NCBI GenBank assembly: GCA_947496535.1
Contig: CANMDE010000003.1
Coordinates: forward strand, 62,001-126,000
Reading direction: 5' to 3'
Length of the DNA: 64,000 nt
Source: an uncultured Paracoccaceae bacterium
GTDB taxonomy: Bacteria > Pseudomonadota > Alphaproteobacteria > Rhodobacterales > Rhodobacteraceae
Shown here: one piece after another, positions 27,388 through 36,809 of the stretch
How positions within the stretch are numbered: the first letter of the stretch is position 1
How the letters are laid out: the number at the start of each line of letters is the position of its first letter
The notes under the pieces: model-generated
Databases searched by the model: none
Seen by the model: the letters and a program-made list of their open reading frames with translations, nothing else
What the model was told of the DNA's origin: nothing
Position numbers and translations under genes: made by a program

Positions 27388-27458
27388 CTGGCCTTTCCGT
27401 GGTGCCTTGTCGCTTTATATTCTCCCTCCAAACCTGATTTCTGAAAAAGGATGGTTGC

Positions 27459-28229
27459 ATGCTTGTTGTCGTATCGCCTGCCAAGGCGCTCGATATGGAC
27501 CCTGTGACGGTCGAACCGACGCAGCCCGATTTTCAGGATGATGCGATCCGACTATCCAAAACCGCCCGCAACCTGACCCTGACCCAATTGAAGGGGTTGA
27601 TGGGTATTTCAGATGATCTGGCCCGTCTGAACCGTGATCGCTTCAAGGCCTTTGCGGCGGACCCCATGGCGGATGCCGTCAAACCGGCGGCGCTGGCCTT
27701 TAATGGTGACACATATCAGGGGCTGGAGGCGCGGACCTTTTCGGATGATGATCTGCGCTGGGCGCAGGATCATCTGCGGATCTTATCAGGCCTGTACGGC
27801 CTTCTGCGTCCGCTTGATGCCATCCAGCCCTACCGGCTGGAGATGGGCAGTAAGCTGAAGACCCGTCGGGGCAAATCGCTTTACGACTATTGGGGTGACA
27901 CGATTGCAAAGGCCCTGAATGCACAGGCGGCCGAGGTTGATGCCGATACCCTGATCAACTGTGCCAGTCAGGAGTATTTCGGTGCCGCAGACCGGACTGC
28001 GCTGAAATTGCGTGTGGTGACGCCGCAGTTCATGGAAGTGAAAGATGGCAAGTCGCGCATCGTGAGTTTCTTTGCCAAACGCGCCCGCGGTGCCATGGCG
28101 CGATATGTTGTTCAGAACCGGTTGACAGATGCTGACGCCATCAAGGGGTTTGATACTGGCGGTTACAGCTATGAGGCCGGTCATTCGACGCCGGAAAAAC
28201 CAGTGTTTCTGCGCGACTACCCCAGTTAA
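27459..28229 (+). CDS. yaaA: Peroxide stress protein YaaA (UPF0246)
   Basis: A 256-residue YaaA protein, a DNA-binding factor that limits intracellular iron and oxidative damage in E. coli. It begins MLVVVSPAKALDMDPV and contains FNGDTYQGLEA, LRILSGLYGLLRPLDAIQPYRLEMG and VNCASQEYF-like NCASQEYFGA, all diagnostic. It ends at a strong terminator at 28232. The gene lies about 70 bases after hspQ in the same direction, so a stress-related pair is possible. Confidence 0.93.
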   Translation: MLVVVSPAKALDMDPVTVEPTQPDFQDDAIRLSKTARNLTLTQLKGLMGISDDLARLNRDRFKAFAADPMADAVKPAALAFNGDTYQGLEARTFSDDDLRWAQDHLRILSGLYGLLRPLDAIQPYRLEMGSKLKTRRGKSLYDYWGDTIAKALNAQAAEVDADTLINCASQEYFGAADRTALKLRVVTPQFMEVKDGKSRIVSFFAKRARGAMARYVVQNRLTDADAIKGFDTGGYSYEAGHSTPEKPVFLRDYPS

Positions 28230-28231
28230 TT

Positions 28232-28275
28232 CGCGCCTTTCAGGGAAAGGCGCGAGCCTTCGGCGAGAGTTTTTT
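28232..28275 (+). terminator. Intrinsic terminator of yaaA
   Basis: CGCGCCTTTC (28232-28241) pairs perfectly with GAAAGGCGCG (28245-28254) across a 3-base loop. A T-rich run (AGTTTTTT) follows at about 28267-28274, separated by a short GCCTTCGGC mini-hairpin. The thiolase gene converges from the right, so it may serve both. Confidence 0.75.
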
Positions 28276-28289
28276 GGCCAAGATGAAGG

Positions 28290-29465
28290 CTAGAGCCGTT
28301 CTATCGCCAATGCGATCCCCTGACCGCCGCCAATACACATCGTGATCAGGGCCTTGCTGCCGCCTGTCCGTTCCAACTCGTACATGGCTTTCACGGTGAT
28401 GATCGCACCGGTGGCACCCACGGGATGACCAAGTGCGATTGCCCCACCGTTTGGATTGACGCGGGCGGGGTCGAGGCCCAGTTCGTTGCTGACAGCAAGG
28501 GCCTGTGACGCGAAAGCTTCGTTCGATTCAATCACGTCGAAATCACTGGCGGACAGCCCGGTTTTCATCAGCAGGTTTCGCACGGCGGGGATGGGACCGA
28601 TGCCCATCACCTCTGGTCGGACACCGGCATGGGCATAGCCCAGGATGTGGAATTTCGGGGTCAGGCCTGCTTTTTCGGCCGCCTCTGCCCTTGCTAGCAC
28701 GATTGCCGCGGCCCCGTCGTTGAGGCCGGAGGCGTTGCCGGCCGTCACAGTCCCATCCTTTTGGAAGACAGGGCGGAGACCGGCAAGCGCCTCTGACGTG
28801 GTCGCTTTGGGATGCTCGTCTCGGGCGAAATCAACCATGTCTCGTTTGACTTTGACCTGTACCGGCGCGATCTGGTCGTCGAAGTAGCCCGCCGCAATTG
28901 CTTTGGCCGCCCGTTCTTGGCTTTGCACGGCGAAGGCGTCCTGATCTTCGCGGCTGATCCCATGTTCATTGGCGACGTTTTCGGCTGTCACACCCATATG
29001 GCCAGTGCCGAAGGGACAGTGCAGTGCACCCAGCATCATATCCTGTGTGCGGATATCGCCCATTTTTGCGCCCCAGCGCTGGTCTGAAATGATGAAGGGT
29101 GAGCGGCTCATGTTTTCGGCCCCGCCTGCGAGGCCGAAATCGGCATCGCCCAACATCAGCGATTGGGTGACAGAGGCGATGGCCTGCAGGCCAGAACCGC
29201 AGAGCCGGTTCACGTTCATCGCCGGTGCCGTTTCCGGCACGCCGGCCTGCATCGCCGCGACACGGCTGAGATACATATCGCGCGGTTCGGTATTGATGAC
29301 ATGGCCAAAGGCGGTGTGGCCGATTTGGCCACCATCCACGCCCGCGCGGTCAAGTGCGGCTTTGGCCGCGACTGTGCCAAGCTCAATCGGTGGTGTGCCG
29401 GCCAGTGATCCGCCAAAGGTGCCGATGGCTGTTCGTGCGCCGCCAAGGATTACGATATTTGTCAT
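28290..29465 (-). CDS. Acetyl-CoA acetyltransferase (thiolase)
   Basis: A 391-residue thiolase. The acylated cysteine is in NRLCGSGLQAIASV near residue 88, the histidine in GGAIALGHPVGATGA, and the second cysteine in MCIGGGQGIALAIERL. It condenses or cleaves acetoacetyl-CoA or longer beta-ketoacyl-CoA (PhaA/BktB/AtoB type); substrate length cannot be told. It is divergent from the VOC gene, with a palindromic operator between them. No phaB or phaC gene lies in the window. Confidence 0.92.
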   Translation of the reverse strand: MTNIVILGGARTAIGTFGGSLAGTPPIELGTVAAKAALDRAGVDGGQIGHTAFGHVINTEPRDMYLSRVAAMQAGVPETAPAMNVNRLCGSGLQAIASVTQSLMLGDADFGLAGGAENMSRSPFIISDQRWGAKMGDIRTQDMMLGALHCPFGTGHMGVTAENVANEHGISREDQDAFAVQSQERAAKAIAAGYFDDQIAPVQVKVKRDMVDFARDEHPKATTSEALAGLRPVFQKDGTVTAGNASGLNDGAAAIVLARAEAAEKAGLTPKFHILGYAHAGVRPEVMGIGPIPAVRNLLMKTGLSASDFDVIESNEAFASQALAVSNELGLDPARVNPNGGAIALGHPVGATGAIITVKAMYELERTGGSKALITMCIGGGQGIALAIERL

Positions 29466-29558
29466 GGAAACCTCCCGCCTGTTTTGTCGGCATCTTACAA
29501 TGGTTGACTAGCGTGAACAGCGGAACGTCAGGTCATGGCGGGGTTGAAATATGGTGTT

Positions 29559-29585
29559 ATGTATGATGTATACAATCGCATACAT
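29559..29585. promoter_or_regulatory. Nested TGTATACA-type palindromes between thiolase and VOC genes
   Basis: ATGTATG (29559-29565) and CATACAT (29579-29585) are perfect inverted arms. Inside them lies a second perfect palindrome TGTATACA (29567-29574). The spacing and TGTAT/ATACA arms resemble operators of GntR-family (FadR-type) regulators. It ends 17 bases before the VOC ATG and about 95 bases before the thiolase start, so it could control both. Confidence 0.55.
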
Positions 29586-29602
29586 TACATTAGGTGCCAA
29601 CG

Positions 29603-29959
29603 ATGATTACCGCTGTGGATCATATCCAACTGGCAATCCCGCGGGGATCGGAAGACCGCGTGCGGCGTTTTTACGTTGATCTGCTTGGCCTTTGTGAAAT
29701 TCCGAAGCCGGAACCTTTGTCTGGTCGTGGTGGTTTTTGGGTGATTGCGGGCGATTTGCAGGTGCATTTTGGGGTCGATCCTGACTTTAGGCCCGCCACC
29801 AAGGCCCACCCTGCGTTTCGGGTCAAAGAGATTGATATGCTGGCCAAGCGACTGACCGATGCAGGCCATCCCGTAAAGTGGGATGATGCATTATCGGGGA
29901 CGGTACGGTTTTTCACCAGTGACACGGTTGGCAACAGGATTGAGTTTATCGGCGCCTGA
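29603..29959 (+). CDS. VOC-family (glyoxalase/bleomycin-resistance-like) protein
   Basis: A 118-residue single VOC module. It starts ITAVDHIQLAIPRGSEDRVRRFYVDLLGL with a metal-ligand histidine in DHIQLAIP, a central LQVHFGVDPDF and a terminal glutamate in NRIEFIGA, which match the usual His/His/Glu metal site. It may be a dioxygenase-like or lyase-like enzyme or a small-molecule binder; no substrate is inferable. The ATG at 29603 is used; the GTG at 29594 would add three residues. Confidence 0.8.
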   Translation: MITAVDHIQLAIPRGSEDRVRRFYVDLLGLCEIPKPEPLSGRGGFWVIAGDLQVHFGVDPDFRPATKAHPAFRVKEIDMLAKRLTDAGHPVKWDDALSGTVRFFTSDTVGNRIEFIGA

Positions 29960-30013
29960 GGCCGTTTCCTTCGTCGCGCGACGTGTTAGATCAAAGTCCA
30001 ACTGCGAGGGCTG

Positions 30014-30670
30014 ATGTTGCTGACCGTTCAAAACATTCACAAAACCTATGACACTGCAGATGGCCCGTTTTCCGTGTTGCGCGGCGTTGATCTGGCGCTT
30101 CAGTCGGGTGAGACGCTTGCGCTTACCGGTGAGTCCGGCAGCGGGAAGAGTACCCTTTTGCACCTGATTGGTGGGTTGGACACACCTGATCAGGGCGCTG
30201 TGGTCATCGACGGCACTGACATTGCGGGCCTGGATGACAATGGTCGTGCTGAGCTGCGTCGTGGGACCGTTGGCGTTGTTTTCCAACAGTTCAACCTGAT
30301 CCCCAGTCTGCGGGTGTCAGACAATATCGCGTTTCAGGCGCGGCTGGCCGGCAGGCACGATGCGGATTGGGCTGCGAGCCTTGCTGACCGTATGGGTCTA
30401 ACCTCGCAACTCAACAAATACCCCGAACAGCTTTCCGGTGGACAACAGCAGCGGGTGGCGATTGCCAGGACGCTTGCGCCCAAGCCGCGGCTTGTGCTTG
30501 CCGACGAACCAACTGGCAATCTGGATGAGGCGACGGCGGCGGTCGTGATGGACCTGCTGCTGGAATTGGTGACTGATACAGGTGCGGGGTTGTTGATGGT
30601 GACGCATTCAAAGGCGCTTGCTGGGCGAATGCAGCGCCGTTTGCATCTGCGCTTGGGGCAGGTGGCGTGA
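30014..30670 (+). CDS. ABC transporter ATP-binding protein (LolD/AttE-like)
   Basis: A 218-residue ATPase with Walker [19 protein letters not shown], signature [15 protein letters not shown] and Walker B LVLADEPTGNLDEAT. It is the MacB/LolD type that powers mechanotransmission rather than membrane import. It is coupled to the permease gene by GTGA overlap. The downstream pair (FtsX permease then a CrtC/AttH protein) matches the AttEFGH systems known in Agrobacterium relatives. GAGGG precedes the ATG. Confidence 0.9.
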   Translation: MLLTVQNIHKTYDTADGPFSVLRGVDLALQSGETLALTGESGSGKSTLLHLIGGLDTPDQGAVVIDGTDIAGLDDNGRAELRRGTVGVVFQQFNLIPSLRVSDNIAFQARLAGRHDADWAASLADRMGLTSQLNKYPEQLSGGQQQRVAIARTLAPKPRLVLADEPTGNLDEATAAVVMDLLLELVTDTGAGLLMVTHSKALAGRMQRRLHLRLGQVA

Positions 30671-33057
30671 CCCCCGCGACGCTTCAGGCCCTGCTGTCCC
30701 ATTGGTGGCGCAATCCCTTGCAACTGTTCACATTGCTGGCTGGGTTGGCGTTGGCGACTGCTCTTTGGTCAGGCGTGCAGGCCGTGAATGCCGAGGCGCG
30801 GGCGAGTTATGATGCGGCTGCTGCGACTTTGGGTGAGGGGCGATATGACCGGTTGGTTGCCCGCGATGGCGGTACGATCTCGCAGGATACCTATGTCGCG
30901 CTGCGTCGCGCGGGCTGGTTGGTCAGCCCCATTGTGCAGGGCAGGGTGAATGGTGTGCGGATTGTTGGCGTGGACCCGTTGACGGCGCCTGCGGGTATCG
31001 GTCCTGCAAGTGTGGCCGAGGATGTGGATATCGCCGCTTTTCTTGGCGGGTCGGGGCAGCTTTTTGCAGGTGCGGAAGCTGCGGACCGCTTAGGCAATGG
31101 CGACGTTGAGGTGGTTCTTGCCCCCGATACCGCGCCGGGGTCTGCTATCACCGATATTGGTGTCGCTCAGCGGCTTTTGGATAGAAACGGACAGATTGAT
31201 GCGCTGATTATGCTGCCCGAACAGCCGCTGGGCCGCATGCCTTTGGAAGATGTCGCCCCTGATTTGACCCGGCAGGTGGCGCAGGGCGGATCGGATATTG
31301 GCCGTCTGACGGACAGCTTTCATCTCAACCTGACCGCCTTTGGTCTGCTTTCCTTTGCCGTCGGCATTTTCATTGTTCATGGCGCTATCGGTTTGGCGTT
31401 TGAGCAGCGCCGTGCAGTGGTGCGGACTTTGCGGGCGCTGGGCCTGCCTTTGCGTCGATTGATCGTGCTGATGGGGGCGGAACTGATGTTTTTTGCCCTG
31501 ATCGCGGGGGCAATTGGGGTCAGCCTTGGGTATGTTATCGCGGCCGTGTTGTTGCCGGATGTGGCGGCGACCTTGCGGGGGCTTTACGGCGCTGATGTCT
31601 CTGGCACTTTGCAGCTGAGGCCGGTCTGGTGGCTGTCCGGTTTGGGCATTGCGTTGGGCGGTACTGCGCTGGCGGCGAGTGGGGCGCTGTGGAAGATGGC
31701 GCGCATGCCGCTTCTTGCCGCTGCACAACCCCGCGCCCTTGCGATGGCCGCGGGACGCGGGGCAAAGGTGCAGGGGGCGATTGCAGTCTTATTATTGATT
31801 GTGTCGCTCGTTTTGGCCCTGACTGCGGATGGGCTTGTGGCGGGGTTTGCCTTGCTCGGGGGGATGTTGGTTGGGGCTGCGCTGGCGTTGCCATTGATCC
31901 TTGATCGGCTTCTTGCCGGGATAAACTCTGTTGCAAAATCGGTGAAGGCCCAATGGTTCTGGGCCGATACCCGTCAGCAATTACCCGGCTTGTCGCTGGC
32001 GCTGATGGCGTTGCTTTTGGCGATGGCAGCCAATATCGGCGTGTCTACCATGGTGTCGAGCTTTCGACTGACCTTTGTCGCGTTTCTGGACCAAAGGCTG
32101 GCGTCAGAGCTTTACGTTTCAACCGAGAACCCAGCGCAGACTGCCGCGTTTGAAGCCTATGCCGCGACCCAAGCGGATGCCATTCTGCCGATCCAGTCAG
32201 CCGATACGCAAATCGCGGGGCAGCCGACAGAGGTGTTTGGCGCCCGCGATCATGCGACATATCGCGAGAATTGGCGGTTTCTTAGTAGGTCGCCTGATTT
32301 GTGGGACACGACCTTTGCGGGTGAGACCATTGTGATCAACGAACAACTGGCAAGGCGTGCCGATCTTGCTGTTGGGGATCTGGTCGGCCTTGGAGATGCC
32401 GACCTGCGCATTGCAGGTGTTTATGGGGACTACGGCAATCCGATTGGGCAAGCGCTGATTTCGGAAAATGTGTTTCAGCGCCTATATCCAGATGTCATGC
32501 CTGACCGGTTCGGTGTGCGGATTGATCCTGCCGCCGTGCCCGATTTCGTGGTTGGGTTGGAGGCTGATGTCGGCATTTCGCCTGCCAACGTGATTGACCA
32601 GGCGGGGATCAAGGCGTTTTCGCTTGAGGTGTTTGAGCGGACTTTCACGGTCACGACTGCCTTGAATATCCTGACGCTGGCTGTTGCGGGCTTTGCGATA
32701 TTGATGAGCCTTTTGACACTGGCGAGTATGCGTGTGCCGCAGTTGGCACCTGCATGGGCCATGGGAATGACGCGGGCGCAACTGGGGAGGTTGGAACTGC
32801 TTCGCGCGGTGTTTTTGGCTGTGCTGACGGCATTGATCGCGTTGCCGCTGGGCCTCGCCCTGGCGTGGGCGTTGCTGGCCGTGGTCAATGTGGCTGCATT
32901 TGGCTGGCGGCTACCGATGTATCTGTTTCCGATGGACTATGCGCGGTTGGGGCTATTTGCCCTGCTCGCCGCCGTACTGGCGGCGCTGTGGCCCGCCCGC
33001 CGTCTGGCGCGGACGCCGCCTGCGGATTTGCTGAAGGTGTTTTCGAATGAACGTTAG
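30667..33057 (+). CDS. FtsX-like ABC permease (AttFG-like, double domain)
   Basis: A 796-residue permease with a N-terminal transmembrane helix, a large periplasmic domain, four central TM segments (FGLLSFAVGIFIVHGAIGLAF onward), a second cluster of TM segments, another periplasmic region, and final TM segments near ILTLAVAGFAILMSLL and ALIALPLGLALAWALLA. The two-FtsX-domain architecture corresponds to fused AttF and AttG. A GTG start overlaps the ATPase stop, and its own end overlaps the next gene by 11 bases. It probably moves a lipid-like or lipoprotein substrate across the cell envelope. Confidence 0.87.
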   Translation: MTPATLQALLSHWWRNPLQLFTLLAGLALATALWSGVQAVNAEARASYDAAAATLGEGRYDRLVARDGGTISQDTYVALRRAGWLVSPIVQGRVNGVRIVGVDPLTAPAGIGPASVAEDVDIAAFLGGSGQLFAGAEAADRLGNGDVEVVLAPDTAPGSAITDIGVAQRLLDRNGQIDALIMLPEQPLGRMPLEDVAPDLTRQVAQGGSDIGRLTDSFHLNLTAFGLLSFAVGIFIVHGAIGLAFEQRRAVVRTLRALGLPLRRLIVLMGAELMFFALIAGAIGVSLGYVIAAVLLPDVAATLRGLYGADVSGTLQLRPVWWLSGLGIALGGTALAASGALWKMARMPLLAAAQPRALAMAAGRGAKVQGAIAVLLLIVSLVLALTADGLVAGFALLGGMLVGAALALPLILDRLLAGINSVAKSVKAQWFWADTRQQLPGLSLALMALLLAMAANIGVSTMVSSFRLTFVAFLDQRLASELYVSTENPAQTAAFEAYAATQADAILPIQSADTQIAGQPTEVFGARDHATYRENWRFLSRSPDLWDTTFAGETIVINEQLARRADLAVGDLVGLGDADLRIAGVYGDYGNPIGQALISENVFQRLYPDVMPDRFGVRIDPAAVPDFVVGLEADVGISPANVIDQAGIKAFSLEVFERTFTVTTALNILTLAVAGFAILMSLLTLASMRVPQLAPAWAMGMTRAQLGRLELLRAVFLAVLTALIALPLGLALAWALLAVVNVAAFGWRLPMYLFPMDYARLGLFALLAAVLAALWPARRLARTPPADLLKVFSNER

Positions 33058-34084
33058 GGCATTTCTTTTCCTTATTTGCCTGCCGTTTCTTGCAAATGCA
33101 CAGGGGTTTGCGGGGCTGGGCTCCGACGCCGATGGGTTTGATGTGCCAGAACTTGGGTGGCAACTGACCTTTCCTCAGGACCACGGACCACACCCCAGCT
33201 ATCGTATTGAATGGTGGTATTTGACGGCCAATCTGCGCTCTGCCGAAGGTGTGGATTATGGGTTGCAATGGACGCTTTTCCGGTCTGCCCTTGCGCCTGA
33301 GGCGGGTGACGGTTGGACAGCCCCGCAGATTTGGCTGGGCCATGCGGCAGTGACCACGCCGGACCATCATTACGTCACCGAACGTATCGCCCGCGGTGGT
33401 ATCGGGCAGGCGGGTGCCAAAGCGGATCCTTTCGAGGCGTGGATTGATGATTGGGAGTTGATCGGGGATTTCGACACTTTGCGCATGACCGCCAGCGGCC
33501 CTGACTTTGCTTACGACATGCAGTTGGAGGCGCAAGGTCCGCTGATTTTTCATGGTGAGAACGGGTATTCCGTTAAATCGGCTAATGGGCAGGCGTCCTA
33601 CTACTATTCTCAGCCTTTCTTTGACATCAGCGGGACTCTGACGCTGCCGAACGGCGAGATCGCTGTTGCCGGTTCGGCCTGGCTCGACCGTGAATGGTCG
33701 TCGCAGCCCTTGGCCGACAATCAAACCGGGTGGGACTGGTTTTCGCTTTCCTTTGACGACGGAAACAAACTGATGGGTTTTCGGCTGCGTCAGACCGACG
33801 GCGAAAACTATACGTCAGCCACATGGATTGCGCCTGATGGCGAAACGAAAGCGTTCCCGGATGGGGCCTTAATTGCGACCCCGCTTAAGACCCATAAAAC
33901 CGCCGACCGTGACATCCCTGTCAAATGGCGTGTAGAACTTCCCTCCAAAGGTGTTGATGTTACAGTAAGCGCCATCAATCCTGATGCGTGGATGGCCACG
34001 TCGGTTCCGTATTGGGAGGGGCCGGTGACTGTCACAGGCAGCCACAAGGGGCGCGGGTATCTGGAGATGACAGGGTATGAGTAA
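33047..34084 (+). CDS. CrtC/AttH-like lipocalin-fold secreted protein
   Basis: A 345-residue exported protein with a signal peptide (RAFLFLICLPFLANAQG). It has the carotenoid 1,2-hydratase/AttH fold signature HPSYRIEWWYLTANLR, HAAVTTPDHHYVTERIARGG and AWLDREWSSQPLADNQTGWDWFSL. It is encoded directly after the ABC permease and most likely acts as its periplasmic or outer-membrane partner for a hydrophobic compound. True carotenoid hydratase activity is unlikely because no carotenoid genes are near. Overlaps the PPOX-family gene by 8 bases. Confidence 0.85.
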   Translation: MNVRAFLFLICLPFLANAQGFAGLGSDADGFDVPELGWQLTFPQDHGPHPSYRIEWWYLTANLRSAEGVDYGLQWTLFRSALAPEAGDGWTAPQIWLGHAAVTTPDHHYVTERIARGGIGQAGAKADPFEAWIDDWELIGDFDTLRMTASGPDFAYDMQLEAQGPLIFHGENGYSVKSANGQASYYYSQPFFDISGTLTLPNGEIAVAGSAWLDREWSSQPLADNQTGWDWFSLSFDDGNKLMGFRLRQTDGENYTSATWIAPDGETKAFPDGALIATPLKTHKTADRDIPVKWRVELPSKGVDVTVSAINPDAWMATSVPYWEGPVTVTGSHKGRGYLEMTGYE

Positions 34085-34634
34085 TTGGTTTGAAACACTG
34101 TCCGGTCTGCACTTGCAGGTCTGGGATACGCTGGTGCAAGGCGTGATTGATCCCAATCATCCCGCCCGCAAGCCCACCTTTGCCACCGTTTCTGCCGATA
34201 ATTGGCCCGAGGCCCGCACAGTCGTTTTGCGTGGCTCTGACAGCGAGGCCGCCACGATCTGGGTCCACACCGACCTGCATTCGGACAAAATCAACAGCTT
34301 GCGGAAAACGCCCCGAGCGGCATTCCATATCTGGGACAATGCCCAAGACCTGCAGATCAGGCTTCAAGTTGAAGTTACAATTCAATCCGGTGCATCTGTG
34401 CGCCGGATCTGGGACAACATCCCTGACCATTCCCGGCAAAGCTACGGTGTTACGCCGCCGCCGGGCCGGGCCATCGCTGATGCTCTGGACTACGTCAAGA
34501 AACCGGACCCGGATATCTTTGCTGTGCTGGAGTGCCGGATTTTTTACATGGATGTGGTGCATCTGGGCGAGGATCATCGCCGCGCCGCCTATTCACGTTC
34601 CAATGATTGGGCAGGTCAGTGGCTTTCGCCCTGA
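34077..34634 (+). CDS. Pyridoxamine 5'-phosphate oxidase-family flavin protein
   Basis: A 185-residue split-barrel protein with the PPOX pattern FATVSADNWPEARTVVLRG, WVHTDLHSDKINSLRKTPRAAFHIWD and a terminal LECRIFYMDVVHLGEDHRRA. It should bind FMN or F420-like cofactors, but the pyridoxamine-binding residues of true PdxH are not clearly present. It overlaps the attH-like gene by 8 bases, so it is the last coupled gene of the ABC cluster; its part there is unknown. Confidence 0.82.
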   Translation: MSNWFETLSGLHLQVWDTLVQGVIDPNHPARKPTFATVSADNWPEARTVVLRGSDSEAATIWVHTDLHSDKINSLRKTPRAAFHIWDNAQDLQIRLQVEVTIQSGASVRRIWDNIPDHSRQSYGVTPPPGRAIADALDYVKKPDPDIFAVLECRIFYMDVVHLGEDHRRAAYSRSNDWAGQWLSP

Positions 34635-34658
34635 CAGGTAGCCGGTTACGAAGCAGGT

Positions 34659-36809
34659 ATGTATAATCTTTCCTTAACCCGCGATCTTGTGCTTGTTGGT
34701 GGTGGTCATACCCATGCGCTTGTGCTTCGCAAATGGGGGATGAAGCCCCTGCCCGGGGTGCGCCTGACGGTGATCAATCCTGGTCCGACGGCCCCTTATT
34801 CAGGGATGCTGCCGGGTTTTGTGGCAGGACATTACACACGGGATGAGCTGGATATAGATTTGGTGCAGCTTTGCCGCTTTGCCGGGGCAAGGTTGATCAA
34901 TGGGGCGGCGGATCATGTAGACAAGGACGCCAAGACTGTTCAGGTGCCGGGATGGCCGCCTATTGCTTACGATGTGTTGTCAATTGATGTTGGTATCACT
35001 TCGGACATGCCAAAAATGGCCGGTTTTGCAGCTCATGCCATTCCGGCAAAGCCGTTAGGCACGTTTGCCTCCCGTTGGGATGCGTTCCGACAGGATGCTG
35101 ACCATCCGCAGATCGCGATTATCGGCGGGGGCGTTGCCGGGGCCGAACTGGCGATGGCGATGTCATATGCATTGCGCGACCGAGAGCCGTTAGTTCAATT
35201 GATTGATCGGCAAGAAGTGCTGCGCGCCTTAGGTGCGAAGGCCCGCCGCCTTATGCTGGAAGCTCTACGTGGGCAGGGCGTTGAGCTGATTGAAAATGCC
35301 GAAGTGACAGGGATCACGTCCGAAGGTGTGAACCTTGCTGATGGTCGTTTGATCCCGTCGAATTTCACGACCGGTGCCGCCGGTGCCAAACCGCATGACT
35401 GGATCGCCGGGATCGGGGTTGAGACGCATGATGGTTTTATCTGCGTTGATCGTATGCTGCGATCCAGCGATGAGTTTATCTATGCCGTTGGTGACTGCGC
35501 CCATATGCGCGACAACCCACGACCGAAGGCCGGTGTTTATGCCGTCAGACAGGCGCCGGTTCTTTATGATAACCTCTGTGCCGTGATGTCTGGCCGGGCA
35601 CGGATGCCTTATGTGCCGCAGAACGATTACCTCAAGCTCATTTCACTGGGTGAAAAATCTGCGTTGGCCGAGAAATTCGGAACAGCCCGGCAGGGTCCGC
35701 TTTTGTGGAAGCTCAAGGACCATATCGACCGGAAATTCATGAAGCAGTTTGTCGATTTACCGGTGATGAACGCGCCGAAGATACCGTCTGTTGCTGCTTT
35801 GGGGATGGACGAGGCGCTGGGCGGCAAGCCGATGTGCGGCGGCTGCGGCGCAAAAGTCGGGCGCGGCGCTTTGGGGGACGTGCTGAACGCGCTGCCCCCA
35901 GGGTCGCGAGATGACATCGAAGCGGTCCCCGGTGACGATGCCGCGGTGATCATCACCGGCAGGACCAGACAAGTGATGACAACAGATCATCTGAGCGCAG
36001 TGACGCTCGACCCCGCCGTGATGGCCCGCATTGCAGCTGTTCATGCGCTGGGTGATATCTGGGCGATGGGGGCCAAGCCGCAGGCGGCGACCGCGAGCAT
36101 CATCCTGCCGCGCATGAATGCTGATTTGCAGCGTCGGACCTTGTCAGAGGTGATGGCGGTTGCGACAGAAGTCATGGATGCGGCGGGTGCTGCGATTGTA
36201 GGCGGGCATTCATCCATGGGTGATAACCTGACCATCGGCTTTACGCTGACCGGTCTTTGCAAACAGCCGATCACCATTGACGGTGCGCAGCCGGGTGATG
36301 CCCTGATCCTGACCAAACCTATTGGCAGCGGTGTTATCATGGCTGCAGAAATGGCGCAGCAGGCAAGAGGGGCGGATGTTGTGGCCTGTCTTGAGCACAT
36401 GACGGCACCACAGGGACAAGCCGGCCGGATACTGGCCAAAGCGCATGCAATGACAGATGTCACAGGTTTTGGGTTGGCTGGGCATCTGGCCAACATCTGC
36501 ACCGCGTCAGGAACGGGCGCGGTGGTCAGGCTTTCGGGTGTGCCGGTGATGCAGGGGGCGCTGACACTGGCAGGGCTGGGGGTCAGATCGACACTTTTTG
36601 CGGATAATCGGGCGGGTGCCGGTATGGTGCTGGGTCCCGAAGGGCCGGTTTCCGATTTGCTTTTCGATCCGCAAACAGCGGGTGGCCTTTTGGCTGTTGT
36701 TGCCGCGGATAGCGCCGATGCGCTTTTGACCAAGCTCCGACGCGCGGACTATCCGGCAGTCATAATTGGTCAAATGACTGAGGGAAACGGGATTGTGTTA
36801 GAGTCCTGA
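34659..36809 (+). CDS. selD: Fused NADH-dehydrogenase-like flavoprotein and selenide, water dikinase
   Basis: A 716-residue fusion. Residues about 1-370 are a type II NADH dehydrogenase-like pyridine nucleotide-disulfide oxidoreductase (DLVLVGGGHTHALVL, IAIIGGGVAGAELAMAM, VGDCAHM). Residues about 380-716 are SelD, with the catalytic Cys/Lys in MCGGCGAKVGRG, GDDAAVI, MTTDHLSA, and DVTGFGLAGHL. SelD makes selenophosphate; the oxidoreductase half is thought to supply reduced selenium in such fusions, but that is inference. Together with mnmH on the opposite strand this supports 2-selenouridine in tRNA. No selA, selB or selC is in the window. Confidence 0.92.
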   Translation: MYNLSLTRDLVLVGGGHTHALVLRKWGMKPLPGVRLTVINPGPTAPYSGMLPGFVAGHYTRDELDIDLVQLCRFAGARLINGAADHVDKDAKTVQVPGWPPIAYDVLSIDVGITSDMPKMAGFAAHAIPAKPLGTFASRWDAFRQDADHPQIAIIGGGVAGAELAMAMSYALRDREPLVQLIDRQEVLRALGAKARRLMLEALRGQGVELIENAEVTGITSEGVNLADGRLIPSNFTTGAAGAKPHDWIAGIGVETHDGFICVDRMLRSSDEFIYAVGDCAHMRDNPRPKAGVYAVRQAPVLYDNLCAVMSGRARMPYVPQNDYLKLISLGEKSALAEKFGTARQGPLLWKLKDHIDRKFMKQFVDLPVMNAPKIPSVAALGMDEALGGKPMCGGCGAKVGRGALGDVLNALPPGSRDDIEAVPGDDAAVIITGRTRQVMTTDHLSAVTLDPAVMARIAAVHALGDIWAMGAKPQAATASIILPRMNADLQRRTLSEVMAVATEVMDAAGAAIVGGHSSMGDNLTIGFTLTGLCKQPITIDGAQPGDALILTKPIGSGVIMAAEMAQQARGADVVACLEHMTAPQGQAGRILAKAHAMTDVTGFGLAGHLANICTASGTGAVVRLSGVPVMQGALTLAGLGVRSTLFADNRAGAGMVLGPEGPVSDLLFDPQTAGGLLAVVAADSADALLTKLRRADYPAVIIGQMTEGNGIVLES

